From assembly GCA_012295275.1 (NCBI GenBank), contig CM022665.1, positions 12,921,476-12,985,475 of the forward strand: DNA of 64,000 nucleotides. The letters are read 5' to 3'. Source of the DNA: Chrysomallon squamiferum (taxonomy: Eukaryota; Mollusca; Gastropoda; Neomphalida; Peltospiridae). The first letter of the stretch is position 1, and each line of letters starts with the position of its first letter. The translations under genes were made by a program, and so were the position numbers. This document shows positions 54,822 through 64,000 of the stretch, in pieces. Below the pieces are notes generated by a model. That model did no database searches and was not told the DNA's origin. It was given only the letters and a program-made list of their open reading frames with translations.

Positions 54822-57800
54822 AATAAAATTATTCAAAACTGATGACTTTAGCAGTAACAGTGTGAATTGCCTAGAACATTGTAACATTCCCAGATAATTA
54901 CACCTCATCCATCAAAAGATTCTTCCATAAAATATAAAAAGTACAGTAATAATGTCGGTTATTTATTATTTAAAAAATATATTTTCAATGTAAAACTTGT
55001 AGATTACATAAAATAAAACAGAAAGTAAACAAACAAACACAATTTTTCTACATCTGCTTTAATTTCCAATATCCGTAAAACGGTCGAAACGAAAACTGTT
55101 TTGAAAGACAGCGGGAATTAAAGCTATCATTCTTCTTGTAATGTCAACGTATTTTTACATAGCACAGTAATCGGTCTCTAAGGGTTTAGGAATCATTTAA
55201 AAACATAATGGTGGTTTGTTTTGCCAATACTCAATTCATTTACTGTTGTTGGTGAAAACGAACATTAATTTATCAAGGTAGACGTATCATTTGGCAAAGT
55301 TAAATGAACCTGTTTACTGCAGCCTGTACAATGGAACAGATCAAATAAAAATCTAACAGATCTAAAGAAATAAAAAAAAGAAAAACTATGTACAGCTATT
55401 GTTGATTTTAACACTGTTACTATAATTATTACTTGTGTTATTACTTTTATTACCACTACAATTATAATACGTCTGCCGTCATTGGTGCTGTTAAAAATAT
55501 TACTGCTGCTACTATTACAAAGACTACAACCATTATTACTGCTGGTGCCACTGCTCCTACTACTTTTACTATTAGTATACACCTACCACTGCCACTACTG
55601 CCGCTCGTACTTCTGCTACTACTATCACCACCACAGCCACCATCACTACTACTATTATTGTCACAACCACTACTATTATTAGAATGACCAGTACCACCAG
55701 CAGCACTACTAATACTACTGCTACTACACTACTATTACTGCTACTACTACTACTTCTACTACTACTACAATTACTACTACTACTACTACTACTACTACTC
55801 CTACTACTACTACTACCACTGTTACAACGATTATGCTTCTACTGCTACTGTTATTAATACTATCGCGGTTATTGATATCATGCTGTTGTGTACAACAACA
55901 ACAACTACAGTAATATATTACATCAACAACAACTACTTCTACAACTACTAGTACAACAACAACTATTACTACTACTGCTACTGCTACTATTATCAATAAT
56001 ACAATCACACATAAATAAATATATATATAAAAAATCATTTTAAAAAATAAAATAATAATAATAATAATAATAATTCTAAAATATTAAAATAAAACATATA
56101 AATAAATAAAATATCAGCGTATAAATTAATAAATAATAAATATGCAAATGTGTTTATGAGGTGTTCATCGATTTTACTTCATCTCCTTAAGATATTGTCT
56201 ATAATTCGTCATGTTCAGACTGACTTGGTTATTTCCAAACCAGTCCTTATCAAATCTGCCACGATATTCGATTTCTTTCTGTTTCTGTATAACTGCAAAG
56301 AACTGTTCTAGAGGTGGTTTCTGGGTGTGGTCTACATATCTCAATATTTTTCAATCATTTTAAAGTCCTTACTCACACGCACACTTTACTATTTTTATTA
56401 TCACATTCTAGGATTTATCTTTAATCGTTTAAAAACAGAAAAGCACATTTTTCTTTACGTCATCGGCGGGAAAAGTATTTATGCTGGTAAATGCCAACGG
56501 GACGTTCCTTGATACTAGATCCGTGCCTTGTGTTTCTTCTTTGGTTTTTACCTCTGACGTGTGTGTCTCTGATTAAATGGTTTGCGAGCAAACCATTCGT
56601 TTGCTTTTACCATGCAACTCTGTAATGTTCTGCAACTATTATTACGCGCAAAAAATTTGTTTTCCTGTGTCTATCTCATACGTTATTGAATTGGTATGCA
56701 ATAATAATTACAGCGATAGTTGATGTTACGTTGTGGTCGATATCAGGTCCCATCGGACTAAGGTCCGTCGCGCCGACATGAACCATGTTTAGTTTATTGT
56801 TTACTGCCTGCGTGCTTTTCTAATTCATTGTAATTACTTCGGATACAATAGAAAACATATATGTTGTACGAAAATCGATAATAGCAAGCAAACACCTTTT
56901 CAACTCATTTGGCGTTTTGTGTTCATAAAACAAAAATATGCAGGAAACGATGTATAGTCAATGTTATAAATAACGTATACGCACACTTTAAACCATACTT
57001 ACAATTTTTTAAGCTTAAAAATTATAATCCAAGGGGAATTATGCACATTTATTTATTAGAAAGGAAAATAACAGTTCTATCTAAAAATCATAAGCAAACG
57101 CATGTCTATTCGTCCCACGAACAAAATAAGTTAGCCAACAGACACAAACTCACATATCGGTATTCCCAAAATTAAATTTTTTTTTTTTTTTAAATCTGTT
57201 CTTTGTTTGGTTTATACAGTATTACTGGAGATAATAATTAAAGCATTAGTAGGAAAAACAACAGGAAAAACAACAATGACAACAGAGAACAAACAACAAC
57301 GGCAACAACAACGACAACGATGACGACATTAATAATAACAACAACAACAATTAACATCAGTATTAACACCGGCGTCATCTCACAATAAGAACACAAATGA
57401 ACAGTAGAATGAATTTTAATTCCTGTTTTAATCATTTTCGTTTTACATACAGGCTTGCGACAAAACGTGCTACCAAAAAAGTGTCGTGAAGGAATGCGGC
57501 TGCTGCGACATCAAACTGCCGTGCAGGGTCGACGCCTTGCAGAGCCTGGATTTGGAAGACACAGCGAAAATAACGTTTTGTAACACTACGAAAGGTTCAG
57601 TTCAGAAAGGTAGGTTAAATTACTTTGTCGTAGAGTTTTTAGTATCCGTTTCAGAGAATGATTGTTTGCGTTAATGAGTAAAGACGGAGTGCACATACAA
57701 GCTACAGGTGGAGGATCCCTCATCCGAAATGCATGGGACGAGAAAACGTTTCGGATTTCTGAATCTTGTACAGATATTCTGCAGCCATTTTATATAATAT

Positions 57801-60111
57801 CTGTAATAAACTCGTGCATGAAATACGGTTTGTAAGTGGTGTATCTTTAATATATTACAATCGAAAACGTTTCGGATTTCGGAATTTCCGATAAAGGATT
57901 TGAAGCTTGTAATACATTACCAAATCATTTTGTCTGTCTATTTACTGTCACAGTATTTTTTAGTATATTTTAATGAATTTCAAAATAGAGTTTGTCTATT
58001 TATTTTTGAAAGTATGTGACAGTATATATAATTACAAAAAAGTTTGTATGGTGTCTGGACCTAAGTATTTGCTATGTGTAAATATTTATCGTACACATGT
58101 AGGTAATAATTTAACACATTTAATACAACTTTTAATTATTTTAATTAACAGAGTGCACTAACAGGCTATTCTCAGACTATCTACACAATGATCTTGGCTG
58201 TGACGAAATTTGCTCGCCATCTTGCAGGTCTGTAGTATCTAGTCATATTTAATCGAAACAAACAAATAAACAAGGACAGCAGGAACAACAGTAATAACGA
58301 TGATAATAGCAAAAGTAAAAATAAAGTAAAACCAGAAACAAGATATACATAGAAATAATTCTTACTCCTACCAAAGAAAATAGAAACAAATAATTTTAAA
58401 AATGATAATATAATTTTGTTCATATCAGTGACGTAGACTACAATACGGAGGTGTCGTCAGCTGTATGGCCCGCAGAAGTGATAGCAGACTACGTGTTTGA
58501 GAAAGTAAAAGCAAGACGCCGAAATTCCAACTCATCCGAACTTCATCTACCCGAAAATGAAACAAAATTGCAATATCTAAGGTATTTGCTCAAATTACAT
58601 AGCAAACAAAAAGAAGCAAGCCAATATATATTTTTAGATAATTAATATTTATCGAATACATAGATCTAAAAAAAATGAGCTATTAAATAGTTGAATATAT
58701 ATTTCTGGCGATTTAATATCGTGATTTAATATTTATATATAATGTTCAAGTCGAATGCACAAAATAAATATTGCAATTTGGAGCCGGAATGATAACGCCA
58801 CAAGGGAGATTACTAAGTTTGAAATGTTAACTGAAGAGTTATCGAAACTGATGGATCGATTAATACATTCTCGGACAGGCATGATATATAGATATATTTA
58901 ATATATTAATTAATTTCTCCTTTTCAACAGGAAAAACGTCGCGAAGATTAATGTTTTTTACAAACAGCTGAATCACGAACACATTGAAACAACTCCGTCA
59001 TACAGCGTAAGTCTGAATGAGTATTTATTTTATAAAAACTTACTTCAGTATATAAAATAAGGTTTGATTTGTTTGACATATTATAGAGCTTCTTACTCTC
59101 TTGGGATTTAGATAGTAAAAATAACCATTATATTTTTTAAATAATAACAAGGGATCTTTTACATCACCTTGTCACAAACAGGAAAGCATAGACTTTGAAA
59201 ACTAAAGCATTCTCTAAAATGCGAAAACATATTTTTTGGTTTTTTTAATTTAAAAAAAAAATGTTTTATTATTATTATTATTATTGTTGTTTAAAAATAA
59301 TTTTAAAAATTTCTTTGCATTGGTGAGAATGATTCAGTATATGAAAATAAAAGAGTATTTGCTGCAGATAATAGTGACGAAACCTTCGGTTTCATTTCTT
59401 ATAGTATCCGTGCAAAACCATGTAACTGATTTCTAAAAACGATTTATTCTAAACTGTACTATGGTGTATATAATAATTATAGTTTATGAACTTTAAGCCT
59501 TTCGGCATCCATTTCATGCATAAGATAATAACACTGGACAAGTGGTATATATGTAGGAAGGAAAATTAAACATGTTGGGAATGAATGTACAATGCATTTC
59601 TAAGATTTTTTTTCTAAGATTTTTTTCCAAGTTTACGGAGTTCTTTTCTATCCTGAACACATAACGGCTGTACTAGTTTGAACACGGATAATTTTCTCCA
59701 GCAACATTTCTTTATAATATGTTGAATGTATAGACTGTTGTATAAAGATCAATTCAAAATAAAGTGATTTTCATCTTGCATAATAATGTATATCGTTTTC
59801 ACTACACTTTCATTACATGTTTCGTAAAACACTCGCTTGTTATTTCATTCTAAGGCACTGGTTGTCGCTATGTTTACTGTTAAAATTAACCTATATTCTT
59901 TATTAAATAACCAAATGTTTTTCTTTTCCAGTGGAACACATTATTATCAGACATCGGCGGTCAGCTAGGCCTGTGGGTGGGGTTCTCCCTGCTAACTGCC
60001 ATTGAGCTTGTGGAATTAATAGCAGATATTTTGATATCATTAATTAAAAAGGGTCAAGTAGTCACGAAAGTTGCCGAGCAAAAGCCCATGTATAACCTGA
60101 AGAAATTCTAA
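42315..60111 (+). CDS. DEG/ENaC-family sodium channel subunit
   Basis: Eleven exons: 42315-42471, 52084-52274, 52900-53138, 53661-53761, 53958-54121, 54343-54459, 57453-57609, 58152-58227, 58429-58581, 58931-59006 and 59932-60111. They total 1611 bases, 536 residues, with all phases matching. Order along the protein: the cytoplasmic HG gating motif (H27-G28), transmembrane segment 1 (about 42-63), FPAVTICN at 85-92 just outside the membrane, a large extracellular region with a cysteine-rich part (C325, C329 and ECGCC at 337-341), then [11 protein letters not shown] (485-495) leading into transmembrane segment 2. G493-F-S495 is the family's G-x-S selectivity filter. These channels form trimers gated by peptides, acid or force; the ligand here is not evident. 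It could be FaNaC-like or ASIC-like. AATAAA at 60497 is a candidate poly(A) signal. Confidence 0.9.
43366..43507. repeat. CT-rich microsatellite in channel intron 1
   Basis: Imperfect CTCT/CTGTCT tract near the left end of the 9.6 kb first intron. Confidence 0.8.
43828..44240. repeat. TGTG/ACAC/ATAC microsatellite block in channel intron 1
   Basis: GT-type repeats at 43828-43900 are followed by CA- and ACAT-type repeats to about 44240. Similar ACAT blocks lie at 45770-45975 and 50085-50195, and a CA tract at about 46876-46914. None codes for protein. Confidence 0.85.
47370..47512 (-). repeat. tRNA-derived SINE in channel intron 1
   Basis: On the minus strand, a box A-like GGTGGCTAAACGG (about 47486-47498) is followed by a good box B, CGTTCGAGTCTCG (about 47428-47440). 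The roughly 70-base gap suggests a long variable arm, as in Ser or Leu tRNAs. An unrelated tail continues to about 47370. This is the usual head-plus-body plan of a SINE antisense to the gene. Confidence 0.55.
49033..49118. repeat. Long CT microsatellite in channel intron 1
   Basis: About 43 CT units without interruption, followed by GATA-like repeats to 49225. Confidence 0.95.
51940..52014. repeat. CT then CA microsatellite upstream of channel exon 2
   Basis: About eight CT units, then about 28 CA units, ending 70 bases before the exon 2 acceptor (AAG at 52081-52083). Confidence 0.9.
54140..54210 (+). repeat. Degenerate tRNA-like (SINE) remnant in channel intron 5
   Basis: TTGGTTAGAGCGCGCGCC resembles a box A and GTCCTCGATAC a decayed box B about 40 bases later, starting only some 20 bases after the exon 5 donor. 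Confidence 0.35.
55433..55985. repeat. ACT/CTA triplet-rich block in channel intron 6
   Basis: Mostly CTA/ACT, CCA and ACA triplets over 550 bases; the Leu- and Thr-rich open frames here are a by-product. Confidence 0.9.
56174..56350 (-). other. Unidentified minus-strand open frame inside channel intron 6
   Basis: A 58-codon open frame that is not low-complexity and ends in TAA. It contains [19 protein letters not shown] and later [11 protein letters not shown] and [10 protein letters not shown]. The balanced mix of charged, aromatic and hydrophobic residues stands out from the surrounding repeats. An AG at about 56332 could be an acceptor. It may be the last exon of an opposite-strand gene, a processed-gene fragment or part of a transposon. 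I do not recognise it. Confidence 0.35.
57703..57911. mobile_element. Short MITE-like element in channel intron 7
   Basis: The left end TACAGGTGGAGGATCCCTCA and the right end ...GATTTGAAGCTTGTA are imperfect inverted repeats; AAACGTTTCGGATTTC occurs twice inside. The TA-flanked form and wording recall non-autonomous pogo/Tigger-type elements. About 210 bases with no coding capacity. Confidence 0.55.
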
Positions 60112-60388
60112 GTGTATATGTTTATTATATTTCAACAAATTAGCTTCAATTTAGAGCCTAGAAATGGACGTATGTGCAGAAAGTCAAACTAGACATAAAA
60201 TATTCGTCAGAAAACAGAGAGAAAGGGAGCGAGAGAGAGAGGCATGTGAAAAAGAAATAATAGAAAAAGATGAGATAAAAAGAGGAAAGAGACAAAGAAG
60301 GACTAGCAGAGAGATACAGAAAAGGAGAGAAAAAAGAAAATATATACATACCTCATCTTTGCCTTATAGTACTATAATAATTATATAT

Positions 60389-60432
<44 letters not shown>

Positions 60433-61299
60433 TGTTTTTTTTTTTGGTCTGTTTAATGAAAGATTTAGAAAAAGGACAAAAAGAGATTTATAAGCCAATA
60501 AATAAAAATTGTTTATTAATATAGCATTCAGCCTTTCTATATTCTTTTGCCCCTGATGAAATTTAAAACATCTACTTTATTTTACATATATATATACATT
60601 TTAAATGTTGGCTGAGACTGAAAGACTCTTCCTCCTATGGAGGTGATATAATTCTAGCCGAGACAGTCATCAGAGGCAGTGTTTTACAAAAATGAAAAAA
60701 CTGTATTTTGAAACTAATTGCATATGTAACGCACGCGGACATGTGGCTGTTCTTAATGGTCGTAAATTGTTTGGATATCAACTGTTTTAACGCCACTGTG
60801 GTTGTAAATTAAGACTGATTTTCTATTTTTATTAAATTACTGATTAAAATGAAAGTCAACTTATCTAGTTTATAACTATAAACTACTCTCAGTGTTCATT
60901 TATTTATATACTTTATTACTGGCATTGATATAGATAGATAGTTTTCTTATTTCACTTTTTGAAGTCTATACATAATTTGGATAATACATTAAATTTTCTC
61001 GGAAGTTTTAATTTTTATTTTTTATTTTTGTGATATTAAGATGTAAGTATTTTTGCTTTAGATTTGCTGTTACAAGTTTTTAATTTTAAATGGAACATTA
61101 TATTTATTTTATTCTTAAAACCAATTTCGAGTTTCACCTTTGTAATCTTTTGATCCTTCTGATGGTGGTTATATCTATATCTATATTATTATATTCTTTA
61201 ACGAAAATAGGTATCATTAGAATTTCATTTCAAGAAAACTGAACAGAAACTACCATATATAAATACATATACACACACACTCATTTACTCAAGTCTCAA

Positions 61300-61432
61300 A
61301 AGAACAAAAAGTTATGATTCTTTCTTTCATTTTCGTTTGTTTACTTGTTTGTTTGTTGTTGTTTTTTCCCTAAAATTATTTGTTCAGTATCTGAAAGTTT
61401 AACAGGGTAATTAATTTTTACAGATCTTCCCT
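61300..61432 (+). repeat. Dispersed repeat, copy 1
   Basis: The block with TCTTTCATTTTCGTTTG, AAATTATTTGTTCAGTATCT and AACAGGGTAATTAATTTTTA recurs at 63855-63990 in the same orientation. Confidence 0.75.
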
Positions 61433-61831
61433 TTTTTTTTATTTTTTTTTTTTATTTAATTTTTATTTATTGTTTTTATACATTTGTAAATTGTATTTGT
61501 TTTGTTTTATTGTTTTGTTTTATCATCTTGTCTAAATTAATAAACTTTTCATCCAGATGTTCATGTCTGTTGTATTTCAGCTGACTTTGTGAATGTGCTT
61601 GAAAAAAGAGAGAGAAATAGAGAGACTGTGTCGAAGAGCGACGAAAGAAAGGAAAGGCGAAATAAATAATATTTAAAAAAAAAAGAAAGAAAGAAAGAAA
61701 GAAAGAAAAACAGAACGAGCTGAAAGATAATATGAAAAAATAAAAAAATAATAAAAAAAGATATGACGAATGACAAAGAGGAAAAGAGAAAGAGAGAGAG
61801 AGAGAGACAAATACTAAGAAGAAAAACCCCA

Positions 61832-61864
<33 letters not shown>

Positions 61865-63591
61865 CTTTTGGGACACAACTATATTTAGTTCGGTAAATTA
61901 GTTGTTATTAAAAAATATATTGTTCGAAGTTACCTTTTTCAGTTTTTAACTGCTGGTTTAGATCTTAAAAGGCCTTTCATTCAAAAAATAACAACTAAAT
62001 TGTTATTTAAGAACTATTTTGTTTTGGTGTGTGGCGAAAACGAAATTATTACGCGTGAGATCGGCTACAGTTGATTTCATTCAATTGTTGCATTATTTAG
62101 GATTGGAGGATAAAGGAAAAAGCTGGTTATTCAGTTAAGGTGTCAGGTTTATCCTGGCCCACTTCAGCGAGGCTATTTGTGAACTCACTTCCCCCGACAG
62201 TACTCTGGCTTTCATTTGTCACTATACCACAAAACAAAATAAACAACTACGAATTATTATTTTGTGAATGAAAAGTATCTTCAAAATGGTCTTTTAAGAT
62301 CTTATTCAGTAATTAATCGCTAAAAATTAAAAAATTAAAAATATTTTTTTAACAATATATATTTAAAAAACAAATAATTCATCGAAGTAAGTACAGCTCC
62401 GTTCCAAAAATATATATTTGTGGTCAGTGTCCATAATAAAAATGTATCTAGTTACCATATATTTCTACTATGTAAATTAATTTCAGGATAAGTATGTATA
62501 TACGTGTGTGTGTGTGTGTGTGTGTGACAGAAAAGTGGATAAAGGCGAGTGAAAATTAAAGAATGAAAGAGTTATAACAAGAAGGAAAGCGACGGGGTAA
62601 CTTGAGAAGAGAAACAGAAAAAAGTGCTAGAGAGAAAGACTGAGAGTAATTGAATGAGAACAGATAAACAACGAACTAGGCAATGGGATAGAAACAATCA
62701 AGAAACCCACCAAAAAAAGCAAAAAAAAAAAAAAAAAAAAAAAAACAGCCACAAACGAGTGAATGAGAACGGTGCTTAAGCACTTAAATTGTGTCACGAT
62801 TACTTATGTACTGAAAATAATGAACGTAGTATGAACACTTGGGCTGGGGTTCATTCATGAAATAACTAAACAATTAATGTTGTTTATTAAGGCAATTTCC
62901 TAGAATAATAAACTCATTGTTAAGTAATCAACACATGCTTTACATTAGTAAAATAACGACTCTGTTCTACTTTGTTTTACTTCTTACTTTCCGCCTTATG
63001 TTTCGTCTGTCTTTCAACATTAAAACAAGCAAACAAAGAATCAAACAATATATTTACATACATAAGGATTAGATTAATAAATGAATAAATGAAAATGGAA
63101 CTTAAGGGGGGTGGGAATTAAAGAAGACACACACATACACATGCACTAATATAATGATGAAATTTTTTTTTTGGGGGGGCCTGTTCAAAACTTATGGTGG
63201 AATGAAAATTCAATACATGCAGTTTTAAATTAAGTTCCCAAATTAAATGGAAAGAATAGCTTTCTGTTCAAGCACATTATAACTACTATATCTATATTTA
63301 TTTCGGTGAAAATTTATAGTATTAATAATAATAATAATAATAATAATTCTTTAAATATCTTCATCCCAGCTTTGTAAACGCAATACCAACAAATAAATAA
63401 TAAATTAATTATCAATCACACACATATATTAGGTGCCCAATACGTCGATCGCATAGACAGTGTGGGTAGATCGCATGACACTAAAAAATAGCCTGTCATC
63501 CATCCTGCAGCCATAATAAATGTTTTGAGTTTTTATTTTCACTTATTTGTAGAGTGAGTTTGGTATCGGAGAGAAAATGGCAAATAAAGAG

Positions 63592-63672
63592 GCAAAGATA
63601 GAGAGAGAAAGATAAGCAAATATAAAGTGAGGCAAAGATAGAGAGAGAAAGATAAGCAAATAAAAAGTGAGA
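63592..63672. repeat. Tandem pair of about 42 bases, GA-rich
   Basis: Two nearly identical units containing GCAAAGATAGAGAGAGAAAG and GATAAGCAAAT stand side by side. Confidence 0.85.
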
Positions 63673-63776
63673 CAGAAGGAGAGAGATAGAGAGAGAGTCG
63701 GAGTAGGGGGAAAAGAGAGAGCGATAAACAGAAAATACCATATATATATATATATACATAAATATAAATATAAATA

Positions 63777-63836
63777 TTGAGTGTATACATAAATATAAAT
63801 ATATATATGTATATTTATATTTATGTATACACTCAA
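63777..63836. repeat. Perfect 60-base palindrome (27-base arms, 6-base loop)
   Basis: The stretch beginning TTGAGTGTATACAT at 63777 is the exact reverse complement of the stretch ending ATGTATACACTCAA at 63836. Only a TATATG loop separates the arms. Confidence 0.95.
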
Positions 63837-63854
63837 CTCTAAAAAAAGCAAAAG

Positions 63855-63990
63855 ATACGCTTCTTTCATTTTCGTTTGTTCTTTTTTTTTTTTTTTTTTT
63901 TTTGTTTTTTTTTTGCGGGGGGGGTTCTAAAATTATTTGTTCAGTATCTACAAGATTAACAGGGTAATTAATTTTTACAGAATTCCCCAT
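63855..63990 (+). repeat. Dispersed repeat, copy 2
   Basis: Second copy of the block at 61300-61432, with its T-run expanded. It continues close to the window edge, so its right boundary is not seen. Confidence 0.75.
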
Positions 63991-64000
63991 TTTTTTAAAT

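Larger units (their letters stand above)
60112..64000. other. Downstream repeat-rich DNA, no gene seen
   Basis: GA-rich text at 60210-60340 and 61600-61810, TA runs at 60385-60422 and 61835-61862, a GT run at 62503-62525 and poly-A at 62719-62743. A GA-rich tandem pair, a perfect hairpin and a repeated block are listed separately. All long open frames here are Leu/Ser/Phe or Lys/Glu low-complexity. Confidence 0.6.

Overview
The window is AT-rich animal DNA. Its genes have GT-AG introns, coding exons are separated by long stretches of microsatellite, and there are several degraded DNA transposons. An invertebrate, probably a lophotrochozoan and perhaps a mollusc, fits best: the DEG/ENaC channel, the Ro60-like protein, the CUB/sushi protein and the abundance of TATG, CA, CT and ATT microsatellites all agree. 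The species cannot be fixed from the sequence alone.

Layout. 1-3.0 kb: an intronless CUB-sushi-sushi-CUB secreted protein on the minus strand. 4.4-9.6 kb, plus strand and head-to-head with it: a seven-exon SKA3 kinetochore gene. 11.3-16.5 kb, plus strand: a seven-exon gene for a divergent TROVE/vWA (Ro60-like) ribonucleoprotein with an RG-rich N-terminus. 17.6-39.0 kb, minus strand: five very small three-exon genes (A to E below), each coding for a signal peptide, a short ectodomain and a hydrophobic C-terminal tail that looks like a GPI-anchor signal. A and B lie in a tandem segmental duplication of about 3-3.6 kb. A, B and C have Thr-rich mucin-like middles, and D and E have a six-cysteine Kazal/follistatin-type module. 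Between D and E sits a pogo/Tigger-type transposon (34.2-37.7 kb) containing a broken parvovirus-like capsid fragment. 42.3-60.1 kb, plus strand: an eleven-exon DEG/ENaC sodium channel of 536 residues. The first intron is 9.6 kb and holds a tRNA-derived SINE; later introns hold a second tRNA-like remnant, a MITE and an unidentified minus-strand reading frame. 60.1-64 kb is repeat-rich and has no gene I can support.

The reading frame was followed through every splice junction of the multi-exon genes. Every listed intron is GT-AG and every phase matches, which is the main support for the models. SKA3 acts in mitosis, the Ro60-like protein in RNA binding, and the channel and the small surface proteins at the cell surface. 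Nothing suggests that neighbouring genes form one pathway. The most unusual item is the A-E cluster: two subfamilies with different ectodomains but apparently the same C-terminal anchor exon, with rapid change in the middle exon between two otherwise nearly identical copies.
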